Assembly: GCA_025642065.1 (NCBI GenBank)
Contig: JAODUP010000040.1
Coordinates: forward strand, 2,377,501-2,441,500
Length of the DNA stretch: 64,000 nucleotides
Source of the DNA: Paralvinella palmiformis
Lineage: Eukaryota > Annelida > Polychaeta > Terebellida > Alvinellidae
Reading direction: 5' to 3'
This document shows, piece after piece, positions 28,635 to 40,163 of the stretch (positions are counted from its first letter, which is position 1; each line of letters opens with the position of its first letter). The notes beneath the pieces were generated by a model. It did not search any database and was not told the DNA's origin. It saw nothing but the letters and a program-made list of their open reading frames with translations. The position numbers were made by a program, and so were the translations under genes.

Positions 28635-28845
28635 CCCGATGTGCTTTTACACAATAAGGCTGAAAGTTGCTTCTTGATTAAAAGCTGCTCCATAAGTCTT
28701 TTAAGAAAAATACTGTGACTGTTTGTTAATTTTTCTGTTCTCGTTGCAATTCCATATAGAGCTTCAGAAGGCGTAGCCTTTGATATGAATGTCATGATCA
28801 CGTTAGTTTGACCTCCAATGCCATCTCTGGTTATAAGAAGACAAA
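28635..28845 (-). pseudogene. Unidentified open frame, about 68 codons
   Basis: Read on the minus strand, a frame without an early ATG runs ISFCLLITRDGIGGQTNVIM, TFISKATPSEALYGIATR, TEKLTNSHSIFLKRLMEQLL, IKKQLSALLCKSTSG and then stops. Its composition (mixed charge, few low-complexity runs) is more protein-like than most frames here. I do not recognise it. It could be an exon or a transposon remnant. Confidence 0.25.
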
Positions 28846-29038
28846 ATGAGATTCAATTGTCAAACAAGATCCAGTTTGCACGCAAGTCACGTACCTCTCC
28901 AGAAGCATTAAATAAAAAAGACACCTGGAGCTATATTCACTAAATAGATCTTGCAACTGCATCAAATAAATTCACCGTTATTGTCCAAAAAGGGCTTAAG
29001 GTTACACTGTCTTGTATTATTCTTTATTTGTACTGTTT

Positions 29039-29227
29039 CAGGTTGTACTGACTAACGTTATCGTTACTAAATATACACACTGCGAGAACTCAGTTAATGA
29101 CCGTATTATACATCAGTGTATTTTCACAACAGGAACAAGTGGCCAAACCTCTGTTCAAGATGGGACCATAAAAGCTTTCAAGGATAATTACCATGAAGAT
29201 ATTTGGACCTATGTGGTCAACAATTAA
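29039..29227 (+). CDS. Candidate terminal exon, unidentified
   Basis: A pyrimidine-rich stretch ending TTTGTACTGTTTCAG (29024-29038) is a good 3' splice acceptor. The frame that follows is open for 62 codons to TAA: VVLTNVIVTKYTHCENSVND, RIIHQCIFTTGTSGQTSVQD, GTIKAFKDNYHEDIWTYVVN. Residue composition is protein-like and free of simple repeats. No partner exon, start codon context or polyadenylation site was identified. I do not recognise the protein. It may be a true last exon, a pseudogene exon or chance. Confidence 0.3.
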   Translation, partial: QVVLTNVIVTKYTHCENSVNDRIIHQCIFTTGTSGQTSVQDGTIKAFKDNYHEDIWTYVVNN

Positions 29228-29370
29228 GTACTTTGTTTACTGAACAACGCAGGGTATCCTTCTGATACTATCTGAAACAAGGCAAATATTCCACATCTTA
29301 AAAGAAAATTGTTTGACATAAATAATAGCTCATTCCGTACATTATTGTATAAATGCAAGGCAGATGTATG

Positions 29371-29431
29371 CCACCACCACCACCACCACCACCACCACCA
29401 CCAACAACAACAACAATAACAACAACAACAA
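29371..29431. repeat. (CCA)n(ACA)n microsatellite
   Basis: About 11 CCA units followed by ACA/ATA units. Confidence 0.9.
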
Positions 29432-29559
29432 TGGGAATATTATATCGAGAGAGGACAAAATGGGAACTTGTTTCTGTCAATATTGTGCTAATTGTCTGTC
29501 CTTTATGTACTCAAAGAGTGTACTAATAAATGGTAAATTCCACGAAATATAATCTTCTA

Positions 29560-30355
29560 TTATTTTAGTAAATGTTATGATATGTAAAAAGACCATTTAT
29601 GGTAAATAACATTAATCTTGAATATGTATATCTTCATTATTTACCTGACTGAAAGTAATCTGATCCTATCAATCGTTGCTAATTTTGGTACCATATTATT
29701 TTCAAGTTAGTAATTACAATGATAAACGACCAGTTAGTAACTGAGTGTCTCAGAGTCTGTGATAACGATTTTCTCATTCTGTATGTTGATATCACCAATA
29801 TGTTAATGATTAAACCTAGTCATATAAAATCCACTGGATATAATAATAGATTATCATCGAAGTACCGAATCAGTAGCTATTTGATGTTGTTAGCCATGAC
29901 AATGATCTAAGCGAAGATATGTAGATCAGACGATGCCACGGAATAAAATGATAGGACTAAGCTGAAGCCTTTAATAACGGGTGACATATCGCACAGACTC
30001 ATAGAAAACTGGAATTTGATTACTTAGAACTAGATGTTTGCCGTACAGTGCTCTATCAAAGGTACAATTGTCTAATGGTGTGCTAGACCCTCGTAATAAA
30101 CCTCTTTTGATAAGTGACAGAATATAATATAGACCGTTTGCTATATATCGCATTAAAGTTTAGTCACTCAAATATAAACGGCATACACAACCTGAATTAA
30201 CAGATGATCAGCAAACAGATGCGGCTCTTTACATCCAAGTTATAATTGTCAATTACGTTTTCCGTTGTACTCAGTTCTTACAGTAAATGTGATAGTTATT
30301 ATATTCCTTCTATCATACAGTAGATTTGCTATCATACATTAGATAACTGATTATA
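29560..30355. other. Intergenic, no gene seen
   Basis: AT-rich; short open frames lack any recognisable motif. Confidence 0.5.
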
Positions 30356-30357
30356 TT

Positions 30358-30442
<85 letters not shown>
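30358..30442. repeat. (TA)n(GA)n microsatellite
   Basis: About 33 TA units followed by nine GA units. Confidence 0.95.
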
Positions 30443-30743
30443 TGGGTGTGTCCTCACACGCACAAGATTGTGTGTATTAGTCTTTGTATCTGTTTGTCTA
30501 TCTGACTACCTCACTCGTTTTCTATTCCTCCTCCTCCACTATTTGTCACTTATATATGTTTTATTAAGTAGGATTTGTTAAAGCTGGAAATTAAATTGTA
30601 ACATAAGAATATAAAAAGAGAAACAGGACAGTTATATTACACCATATGAAGAAGGTCATCATGTTTTCAAGATTCACATTTAGCAAACAAAGATCATATT
30701 GACTGAGATAAACATTATTATACAATGATACTATTTATGATAA

Positions 30744-30745
30744 TA

Positions 30746-30778
<33 letters not shown>
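30744..30778. repeat. (GAT)n microsatellite
   Basis: About 11 GAT units. It resembles the SINE tail, but no SINE body follows. Confidence 0.9.
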
Positions 30779-31214
30779 TAGACATAATACAATTACTTTA
30801 ATAGTAGTCTCCCCATAAACGAGTTACATAAGATTAAGTTAAAGTAATGAATCATGTTCAGTAATTACCTAGAAATAAAAGTCTTAATAATTTTAATAAT
30901 TCCAAGAAATTATACATTTCTCCTTGTGCAACATGATGATCTAATTCACTATAGTCACAATCATCGTATATCCCGAATGATGTGTCCCGTAATTATAGAA
31001 GTATGAAAAGGTATTATTTCAGCTTTGTGACATAATAATGGTTTTGAATACATTCTCAATCTACTATTTGTTAATCATGTATCAGATGATAATTTATCTT
31101 AATCAATTAACATTGTTATAAATCGGAATTATTGGATATTTTAAATTTAAATTATAATATACCTGATTATCAGAAATAATTAGTCAAAGGAACTATACTG
31201 AAAAATCCTAATGT

Positions 31215-31472
31215 TTGAGTGATGTATTCTATTATCAAGTTAAACCTTACTCACTTTCCGACCACGCCCACTTTTTGTTTGAACTACTTTCTGTCAACAA
31301 AACTGGCCACCATAATAATAGAGAGAAAAAATCAGGGAAAACGCTGGCAGATTTAGGGTATCATGATATTTTTGACTGGTTGAGGGAAATAATCCACCCT
31401 CCAGATGATGTGGGAAATAATAAAGATAATGAGAATAAGACCACAATAATGATTTACCCAACATCTGGCTGA
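31215..31472 (+). pseudogene. Unidentified frame with endonuclease-like SDH motif
   Basis: An 85-codon open frame contains YQVKPYSLSDHAHFLFELLS, which resembles the closing S-D-H motif of apurinic-type endonucleases in non-LTR elements. It continues KTLADLGYHDIFDWLREIIH with no family match that I know. No GDFN or RT motif lies nearby. It may be a small LINE endonuclease remnant, or coincidence. Confidence 0.25.
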
Positions 31473-32006
31473 CCATCTATCAGTTTGTATGTAGGTCTTT
31501 ATGTCTCTCTCTCTATATATGTCATTATGCATGTCTGTCTTGTATCTGTCTGGCTCTATTTCTGTTTGTATGTCTGTTGTTTGTCTATGTGTCTTTTTGT
31601 CTATTTATTCCCTGTTACCCTCTTTATAACCCCCATCAAGTGTATTTAGGATTTCTGTATATACTTGTCAGTGAGTCACCAATTATATATCAATTTTATC
31701 GTACTGGAAGAGACCAAATTGTTTTCATCTCAAGCTTCTGACAGATTGATTGTTTGTCTAAAAATATCGCTCGCTGGTTTGTTGATTGGTTGTTTTGTTG
31801 TTTGGCTAATTGGTCCGCTGGTTGTTTGGTTGGGTTATTTATTAAGTGGCTAATTGTTGATTAGCTGGCTATTTACTGGCTGAATTATTAGCTAGTTACC
31901 GTTTTAGCTTTTTGGTTTATTGGTTGACGGATCGTCTCATTCGAGGACAAACAAACATTAAATAGTCGCTTTACAGTAGTATATTGCATATTTCAATATG
32001 TGTTTA

Positions 32007-32124
32007 CACACACACCACACACACCACAGACACGCACGCACACACGCACGCACACACACACACACGCACTCACGCATACACGTACGCACGCACACATATA
32101 TATAAATATAAAGACAAGGATATC

Positions 32125-32166
<42 letters not shown>
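32007..32166. repeat. CA/CG-rich tract and (TA)n
   Basis: CACACC, CACGCACG units, then TATA repeats to 32166. Confidence 0.9.
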
Positions 32167-32169
<3 letters not shown>

Positions 32170-32513
32170 TTGATGATACAGATGAGATATATTGGTGAGA
32201 GTCTAGTTATTTCCATTTATTTGGTAAATGAGTATATGTCCTAGATTTGATTGATACAGTATATTGGGGGTTAATTAGTTAAGTCAAGTGACTATAATTT
32301 GTTGTACACTTGAATATTGTTAACTTTAAATCAGATTATATTATTATATAAATTAGTATTATAATGTATATCTCTCAACAGTATTTTTTCTATAAAATAA
32401 TTTACATTTTTATTGGTGCTCTGGAGATTTAATTATATACATATTTAAAGTTTTCATGGCTACATCGTTGAATGTTTAAAAAACGAGCCAGGTAACTGGT
32501 ATGGGAAGCATTA

Positions 32514-32514
<1 letters not shown>

Positions 32515-32569
<55 letters not shown>
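32515..32569. repeat. (TTA)n microsatellite
   Basis: About 18 ATT units; no LINE end is visible beside it. Confidence 0.95.
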
Positions 32570-33059
32570 GGTCACGATATTTAAAACGAGTGTAATTAAT
32601 CACATTTATAAAATAAAAATTGTGATTGCATTAAAAGAAAACAAAAGTAAGTATTAGTAGCCTTACTCCAAAGCATAAAATTGAGTCTGTAGTGGCTTCT
32701 TGAAAGTAGTTAATTTATTCCATTGGTGATGTAAGGGTAAAACACCCCCTTACCCAGTTTCAATCTGTGCAGTCGAGAGAATAATTAAACGATGGAGTCG
32801 AATTGTACAGAGCTCCTCATTAAAAACAACAACATTACATCGCTTGAAACATTATATTTCATGGCTAATAGGGATCATTTAACTTTTGAAAGTAAACAAC
32901 AAAAGAACTGCTTTGAACTAATCTTGATTTACCAATTCCCCTTTCACGTTTAAATTAGTTCTGAAAACTATTTTGGAAAGGTTATCTTACTAGTTGAAAT
33001 ACATATTTAGTCGAGAAACCAAATATTCCGAGTAAATGGACTGTAATAAATATTCGTGG

Positions 33060-33700
33060 CTAAGCTCCCGGTTTGGATGCCAGGATGTCTGTTCTTTATG
33101 GACTGTGAAAAATGCTAACTGTGAGCGTTATTTTGACATTTGATACTGACAATCTTTCACACCTCCGGAACAGTTAAGGGTATTGCAATGAGCACGTAGT
33201 CCAGGAACTAGGGACAATCTGTCATCGCTCACTTGTCATGATTTGTTACAGCTTCAGTAGTATGGAAGTGGTTCTTGTTACAGCAGCATTCCTATTAGAT
33301 GTCTCAACCACCACCCGACGCACTTCTTGGAGTGTCATGGATTATTTTATAGCCGGGACATTCGTTATATATATTTTTAGATAACCAATATGATTACAAT
33401 CATATTTAAAAAAGGGTAAACTATTTTTAATTAACACATTTGCTCTGCAGTCGTTTAACACCAATTAGTTGTCCTACATCTATGAATTATATCATAATTT
33501 TTTTTTTATTTTCTCCGAATTTTGGTTTCTGTAAATATTATAATATAATAGCACCACTTCTTTAGTCATCAGAGTTTTGTAAAGATGTTAGATCCTATTA
33601 TGACAAGTTGTTTGTTTCAATTTTAGAATTGTTACTTACTGAGTCAGTAGTAACACATTGAGATTATATTATTCATTCAATGACGTATAAATAATGATGA
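33060..33700. other. Diverged duplicated block, family P3, copy 2
   Basis: Two parts match 60690-61345 in order and orientation. The first (33085-33290) shares AATGCTA, TGACATTTGAT/TGATATTTGAT, ATCTTTCACACCTCC/ATCTTTCACCTCCC and GAACAGT. The second (33555-33690) shares CAGAGTTTTGTAAAGA/AAGAGTTTTGTAATGA, ATCCTATTATGAC/ATCCTATTGTGAC and ATTATTCA. A (TA)n run follows at 33802. Confidence 0.5.
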
Positions 33701-33797
33701 TCTAAATATGGGAATGGTTTCTAGGTATTAATTTTTCTTTTCCTCACTAATAAATACCACCTGAATTAGTCTATTTTATAATATTCATAACTTGTTG

Positions 33798-33801
<4 letters not shown>

Positions 33802-33865
<64 letters not shown>
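33802..33865. repeat. (TA)n microsatellite
   Basis: About 32 TA units directly upstream of the LINE at 33880. Confidence 0.95.
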
Positions 33866-33872
<7 letters not shown>

Positions 33873-34029
33873 TTATATTCCATATAGGTACTACTATGGA
33901 AACTTGAAAGCCTCTGGAGACGGACTCGTCTAACTGTACCTAGCCAGATGTACCAAGCACAGAAACGACTCCTCAATGATTTGATGAACTCTAAAACGGC
34001 TAAATACCTCAATGATAAAATAGTTAGCT

Positions 34030-34884
34030 GTGCTGAAAATCAGTCCACCCTGTTTAAAACTGCTGATGAGCTCCTACAATATACAAGAATTAGCTGATCG
34101 CTTCAGCAAATATATTATTTCCAAAATTGAACAACAGAACACAAACCATATTCAGTTGGGCGATATCACTATGCTTACCAGAGAGAGTTTTAACAGCTTC
34201 TCACCTGCTACTGAGGATGAAATTCGGAAGTTAATACTTAAATCCTCAGATGCTACATATTTTCTGGATCCTATGCCAACCAGGCTGAACAAATGTCACA
34301 TTGATATCTTACTCCCTACTATCACCAAGATAGTCAATGCATCTTTCTCCTCACGACTGTTTGTCACTGATATGAAGAAATCCCGTGTAAAACATGTTCT
34401 AAAGAAACCTAGCCTTCATTCAGAGGTCCTTAAAAACTACAGGTCAATCTTAAATCATCAATTTATATCCAAATTGATAGAACGAGTTGCTGTGTCGCGA
34501 ATTACCAAATATATGACCACTAATAAGCTACACGAGCCCCTACAATCGGCATACAGAGTGTTCAGTAGTACAGAAACAGCCATAGTAAAGGTACAGAACG
34601 ATATCTTTCTAATATTTAAAACCCTTAACAATTTGACACCGGACTATCTAACACTACTGGACTCATATAAACCCAAACGCCAACTAAGATTGTCTGACTC
34701 ATCTGTTGACTGTTCCTCTTATCAAATTAAAATGGCTGGCGACAGAGCATTTTCTCACATTGCCCCACGGATGTGGAACGATCTCCCACTTCATATCAGG
34801 AGCACGGACATATCAGAAGCTTCACTTGTTCACACAGGCATATGGCTGACTATAGGTATTATTGGTTACTTGTATATAAAATAA
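34030..34884 (+). pseudogene. LINE ORF2 with in-frame loss of the RT palm
   Basis: The 284-codon frame starts NIQELADRFSKYIISKIEQQ (linker), then DPMPTRLNKCHIDILLPTIT (RT entry, D-P-x-P-T), LKNYRSILNHQFISKLIERV, and ESLQSAY/STETAIVKVQND-type residues at about 174-192. At residue 193 it jumps to IFKTLNNLTPDYLTLLDSYK, which belongs to the far C-terminal region, followed by GDRAFSHIAPRMWNDLPLHI. About 200-250 codons of palm and thumb, including motif A and YADD, are missing, yet the frame stays open across the junction. No RT activity is possible. The last ~20 residues are shifted out of the family frame. Confidence 0.85.
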
Positions 34885-34902
34885 ACGTGTTTATTTCATA
34901 TT

Positions 34903-34985
34903 GTTAAGCGCCCTTGAATTGAGCATTATGATATGTGGTGCTATAATAAGTGCTATGTTATTATTGTTATTATGTCTTAGCGTAT
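34903..34985 (+). repeat. LINE 3' stem-loop and TTA tail
   Basis: GCGCCC near 34909 and GGTGCTAT near 34937 can pair, with a short AT-rich segment and TTATTATTGTTATTATG after them. The same layout recurs on the plus strand at 47866-47975 and 62115-62195, and on the minus strand at 3451, 17573 and 37749. Known LINE ends of this kind are recognised by the element's own RT. Confidence 0.7.
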
Positions 34986-35285
34986 TTAAAATTAACTTGA
35001 ATACAGTGTCATTTAATTATTTCATCTAACATAACAGTCATCTAATAAATTGGTATGTGGCGCATGTCTATGCTAAACCGCTTTAATTTCATTGAAATAG
35101 GATGATTATATGATCAAAAAATAAAGTGTATAGTATTTAATTATATTTTATCTGAATCTTCCCAAGAGCCAATCTGGATAATAACGCGGACAATAACCAC
35201 GTTTCTGTTCCTGTTATATGTAAAATGATTTTAGGATATTTTCAGATCTTCTCTGACCTACACAAATACTATAATGCATTCGTTA

Positions 35286-35288
<3 letters not shown>

Positions 35289-35357
<69 letters not shown>
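35289..35357. repeat. (TA)n microsatellite
   Basis: About 34 TA units with one CA interruption. Confidence 0.95.
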
Positions 35358-35359
<2 letters not shown>

Positions 35360-35694
35360 TTGTTTCAGTAAGCACATTGCTCTACAGAATCTGTTTTCTT
35401 GCGCACTCAGTTTTTAGCGAATCTTATTTTAAGCAATAATTAAATAACAAAACTTTTAATTCTAACTTAGCTTAATTACCTGTTTGATGCTTTTGATAAA
35501 ATGTTTGGTGTAAGATTACTAAACATTTTAATCAAATTCTTGGTTTTGATCATGGAGTTATAAATGGATTAACCTATCAACTTTACACTAAACCATTACC
35601 ACTATTGATCTTAGCGATGATTGATAACATTTTAGTCAATGTATAATAATTTTATTTTTAAATCAGTGCATTTTAGATGGTTTGATATTTCAAT

Positions 35695-35850
35695 TTTATG
35701 ACTTTTGTGCAGAAGGTAGGCTAAGTGGGCTGACCAACGTCCAAAGGTAATGAAGCGAGTGAAAGATAAAACCCCTTCAAATAAGCCCAAGTTGAGCTTT
35801 GAACTCACATGGTTGAGATATGTGGCCAATGAGATGTCTTCCTTAGACCA
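35695..35850 (-). repeat. tRNA-derived SINE, diverged
   Basis: Read on the minus strand: an A-box-like TGGTCTAAGGA near 35847, a B-box-like GAGTTCAAAGC near 35805, then the body TTTTATCTTTCACTCGCTTC, ATTACCTTTGGACG, GCCCACTTAGCC and CACAAAAGTCA. It matches the complete SINE at 44322-44520. The tail is degraded. Confidence 0.7.
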
Positions 35851-35967
35851 ATTAGACCAACTTAGACCAATGAGATGTCTTCCTTAGACCAATTAGACCA
35901 ACGTAGACCAATGAGATGTCTTCCTTACACCAATTAGACCAACTTATACAAATGAGATGTCTTCCTT
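35828..35967. repeat. 41-bp tandem array of the SINE A-box segment
   Basis: AATGAGATGTCTTCCTT recurs at 35828, 35869, 35910 and 35951, giving an exact 41-base period; the last unit is partial. On the minus strand each of the first three units contains TTGGTCTAAGGAAGACATCT or a close variant, i.e. the A-box portion of the adjoining SINE head. The B box is present only once, at the SINE end. Confidence 0.9.
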
Positions 35968-36959
35968 TAATACTCCATTCGTTATCTTTTGCTTCAGAAA
36001 ATATTAAATAACTCTTCCCATTTATTAAGTGATGTCTTACCAATACCATTTAATGGCATAAGGAAAAGGTTATGTGCCTTACCACATTATATTTATTGAA
36101 ACTATTTTTCGCACATATGTACAACAAATATTTGTAAATTATTTTCTGTTCTTGCTTCAGTTTTATTCCACATTTTGTTAGGTTTATGAAGCAAATGGGA
36201 ACAGTTTATAAATGTGATTTTGTATTATATATTAGTATTTGTATCTAATTACTATGTATTCTTTTAATTTGATCGTAGTCTTTTTAAAAAAGCCATCTTA
36301 CGGGTACACTCGCCAATTCAATTAAGGTGTAGGTAATTCATCGTACTTTTATAGAAACCTCTCTAATGAAGTTACTCGTTATTTCATAACACAGATGAGT
36401 TGTAATTCAATTACTCTCTAGCAAAAGATAACCTATATATAAATCCGTAGTGTGTGAGGAATCTCAATAAAAGTATTACAGCATATAAGCAGCGTAATTC
36501 TCCAATACTACTGGTGACTGCAATAAGTGTAATAAAGGGGTTAGGGCATATGTATCTTCTTATTAACATACTAACAGGGGAACACTACTCTAGGTTTGAT
36601 ATCACACAATACAGGTGTGTAGAATTTGCTTAAACTGTCATAGAACAGCGTAACCGAAGTCTTTTTTCATGGTACTGTCATCGAATCCCTGTGTTACTAT
36701 TGACTTGTCGTACTGGACCAAGATACTTGTATAATACCTGTCTGATAGTATAATGATGTGACAGATGTTGTAAAAAACTTATTCCCATATTTGATAAGTC
36801 GTTGATGACAATAATCATCGTTAAAATACAATGTAATCTGACTCATGAATTATTTAGTGCGGATGTAAGTAAATATACCCAAATAATAATAATAAACCCG
36901 CATTACTATTTATCATACAAATCAAGAATGGCTCTGTTGCCAAACACGGGCAAAAATTA

Positions 36960-37580
36960 GCTGGGTGCGCTGTTCCCACTTCCGGGAGGTCAATCTCTGG
37001 CGCTCCACCTCCCAGATCTACCCAAACACCTATACATACACACCCTTTTCGAAACCGATATCAACCTGACTCACATTACAAAATTCTAAGCGCCCCAGTA
37101 GCAACCGATGATCGATTACATCAAAATCTGCAGATAAATCAAGCATGAGATCCTTCTTCAAAAGCCTCAGCAATGCCATTGTGTACTCTCAATGAAAGTT
37201 TCATGAGAACAGTTTCGGTTGAAAGATCTCTACGATTAGTATACTGATAACTGTCATTGAGGTCATTGTGCTCTAAGTACTCTTCTATAGATGACAATTC
37301 TTCATATCTTCTTTATCCAACCCATATCTCTCAAGCAGCGGGGTTATGGTGGCTCATTTAAAAAACAATGGCTGTTATCAGTGACATAAGTTGATCCACA
37401 CATTTCTTCAAAAACCAAGTGGGCAGTGTATCCAACTCACATGACTTGTTCGGAGACTTCATGATAATCTCCTTGACCTCAATTTCAGAGACTGGTCGAA
37501 ACATTTCGAGCATTTTCCCATTAAACATAATATCTACATTCATGGGGATATTGCAGGTATTATTTGAGGAATCAGAAACG
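36960..37580 (-). pseudogene. Non-LTR RT fragment, third LINE family
   Basis: The minus-strand frame at 37543-37358 reads FRPVSEIEVKEIIMKSPNKS, CELDTLPTWFLKKCVDQLMS, the D-x-(L/M)-P-T-W segment at the entrance of the RT domain. Further down (about 37250-37080) shifted frames give STETVLMKLSLRVHNGIAEA and, around motif A, DFDVIDHRLLLGRLEF. Wording differs from the main LINE at 38 kb, so it is another CR1/L2-like family. It is cut short after motif A. GC content rises at 36950-37080, beyond the recognisable RT. Confidence 0.7.
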
Positions 37581-37644
37581 ATATTATTCCTGAAAATTGT
37601 TATTTTCCTCTTTAATTAGCTGGCAGCAAAATATATTTCTTTCT

Positions 37645-37715
37645 ACAAAGCGTTTTGTGACCTGATTAGACAGGTGATTTGATTACATAAATTTATGACC
37701 ACTTTTATCACTGAT
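37645..37715. other. Diverged duplicated block, family P4, copy 3
   Basis: Same-orientation match to 16083-16160. The main LINE inserted 30 bases downstream. Confidence 0.6.
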
Positions 37716-37887
37716 ATAAGCAACACATTAGTGTAATATGAATTAATTAATAATAATAATAATAATGTATATTTAATAAAGCGCCCTTACTAGCAGGAGC
37801 CATTCAAAGGTGCTGTACAAATAATATGTAATATAATAATAGCCCCAAATAATGTCTGTAAAAACCCTGTAATGATTTAAAAGATAA

Positions 37888-38624
37888 TAATTATTTATCT
37901 GTGAAAGCGACCTTAAATAGGTGTGTTTTTAGAAGAAACTTAAAATTTCTAAGAGACGACGCATTTCTAATATTTGCCGGCAACTTATTCCACAAAGTGG
38001 GGGCTGCAACACTAAAAGCACAATCACCATATGACTTGAACCGAGACGCTGGCACTGCAATAGTATCTGACTGGATGACCTGAGTTTTCGGGATGACTTT
38101 CTAATGGAAACCATGTCACACAGGTATTCTGGCGCCATATCATTAATAGATTTATAAGTTATTAACCTAATCTTAAAATGGATACGCTGTCTAACAGGTA
38201 GCCAATATAGTTTTTGAATAATTCGGGTGATATGATCATATTTTCTAGTATTCGTTGCAATGCGAGCTGCACTATTCTGAATTCGCTGAAGGCGATTAAT
38301 GTCATAATCAGATATGCCATACAACAGGGAGTTACAATAGTCTATACGAGATGTAACAAAGGCATGAACTACAGTTACAAGTGATTCTTGTGTCAAGAAT
38401 GCTTTTAAACAGTGGATGTTCGTAAGATGGTAGTAGGCAGCTCGGCATACTGATGTGACATGTTCATGTATGTTAATACATTGGTCAAAAATAACCCCTA
38501 GATTTTGTACTGACCCATTAGGGGTAATCGAACATGCACCCATCTGTAATGCTGGTGTCTTTAGGGATTTAACACAATGTGGTGAAGATTTTGAGTCATC
38601 CATAGCCGAACATCGGCAATACAA
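37888..38624 (-). pseudogene. LINE ORF2 C-terminal region
   Basis: The frame contains NGSVQNLGVIFDQCINIHEH, VTSRIDYCNSLLYGISDYDI, RLQRIQNSAARIATNTRKYD, HITRIIQKLYWLPVRQRIHF and MAPEYLCDMVSIRKSSRKLR, all standard at the C-terminus of CR1/L2 proteins. Near 38050 a shift moves the closing FSVAAPTLWNKLPANIRN and LLKTHLFKVAFTDK into another frame, with the true stop near 37888. Around 38583, about 40 bases found in both sister copies (TTTTATTATCATTTAG region) are deleted, removing the N-x-K-T segment after YADD. Confidence 0.88.
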
Positions 38625-40163
38625 TGTTTAAATTCTTCAAGGAAGAGGAGAAATTTAACTCATTGTCAGGATCCAGTGATATATACAGCTGTGTGTCATC
38701 AGCATACAAGTGATATTTAACCCCATATCGCTGCGCAATGATCCCAAGAGGACGGGTATACATTGTGAAAACCAGAGGACCAAGAACTGAACCCTGTGGT
38801 ACACCAGATAACAAAAACTGAATGTCAGATAAAATACCATGAACAGACACTCTCTGGGAGCGTTGTTCCAGATAGGATTTAAACTATTCACGTACTCTAC
38901 GTGACATACCAAACATGTCTTTTAACCTAGAGAAAAGTACATTATGGTCAACTGTATCAAATGCAGCAGACAGGTCCAGAAGAACAAGTATTACTGGCTT
39001 ACCTGGATCAATTGACATCATAATATCATTTTTCACTCGAACCAAGGCTGTTTCAGTGCTGTGACCACTTTTATAGGCAGACTGTAGTGATTCATTAAGG
39101 TTATTATTGATTAAATATTTGTTTAGATTGAAAGCAACTGCCGTTTCTATAACTTTAGATACAAATGTAAGATTTGAAACAGGTCTGTAATTGTTTAGAA
39201 TATTACAGTCCATAGTGTGGTTTTTTATTAATGGTTTTACAATGGGAGCTTTCATGGATCTTGGGAAAACACCCAGAGATAATGATATATTAACTATATT
39301 TGTAATTGGGTTTATCAGAACATCCAGACAATCTTTCACAAGCCATGTAGGCATAGGGTCAACTGCACAGAAAGCATTAGATGACTTTTTCAGCAACTGT
39401 CTGATATCAGTCTCTGTAAAAGGCTCAAATGTATCCATCATGGATATGCAGGACTCTTTTACCAATGGCTTACCCTGTGATAAGGTGTTGGGCTGGAACC
39501 CACTGTGTATATTTAATATTTTTTGACAGAAGAAGTTATTAAAACAATGGGCCATATCTTTATCTGAGTTGATATTATTTGGAAGGACAGTTTGACTTTT
39601 ATGTAATACTTTATTCACAACACTGAAAACAGTCCTTTGATTTCCCTTGGATGCATTGATCTTTTTATTATAATATTCAGATTTAGCAGAGGCAAGGGTA
39701 TTTTTAACAAGAATTTTACTGACATTGAACATTTCAAAATGAACACACCAACTGGTCCTGATCCACAACCGTTCACAATACCTTCTCTGTCTCCTTGCAG
39801 CCTGTATGTTCTTATTACACCATGGAAGCATTGGTCTGCTTGGCATTTCCTTTGTCCTTAAATGTGCATGTTGATCTACAATGTCTCTCAATGTACTATC
39901 ATACAGATCCACCAGATGAGACACATCATCCGGTGGATCCAATACCAGAGAAGAGACTCGCAGATCAGCAAGAAAAGCCTCCTTGTCAATTGATTTATAT
40001 CTTCTATATGAAATAACTTTAGCTGAAACAGATTGTTTCTGTAAAGATACATTAATGTCAACAAGGAAATGATCAGACAGCATGGAAGACACAGACACAC
40101 CTTTAATCAAATTGTCATCATCACGGGAGATGACAAGATCTAAGATGTGACCATGTCTGTGTG
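38596..40163 (-). pseudogene. LINE reverse transcriptase core
   Basis: One frame runs from the endonuclease end (SDH) through a basic linker (RRQRRYCERLWIRT) into the RT. It contains DPMPTWLVKDCLDVL, NNYRPVSNLTFVSKVIE, LQSAYKSGHSTETALVRV, and motif A VLLDLSAAFDTVDHNVLFSR. A single TAG at 38884-38886 replaces the expected tryptophan. In the same frame follow [29 protein letters not shown] (motif B) and YADDTQLY (motif C, 38683-38706). After [10 protein letters not shown] the frame is lost near 38620. With that one stop read through, the core would be intact from SDH to YADD. The domain copies element RNA at the nicked target. Confidence 0.9.

Larger units (their letters stand above)
33880..34985 (+). 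mobile_element. CR1/L2-like LINE, 5'-truncated, RT core deleted
   Basis: It begins inside the linker between endonuclease and RT (a frame at 33897-34080 reads WRRTRLTVPSQMYQAQKRLL, SKTAKYLNDKIVSCAENQ), shifts frame near 34080, continues as the 284-codon frame, and ends with the LINE 3' structure. In that end, AAGCGCCCTTGAATTGAGCA (34906-34925) pairs with GGTGCTAT (34937) and is followed by a TTATTATTG tail. Element type and strand match the 3' end found at 47866. Confidence 0.85.

Noticed and set aside
35828..35967. CRISPR-like array of evenly spaced repeats
   Set aside because: The units are contiguous 41-base tandem copies with no distinct spacers, in a eukaryotic SINE context.
39191..39526. 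A 111-codon plus-strand frame
   Set aside because: Antisense shadow of the minus-strand LINE reverse transcriptase.
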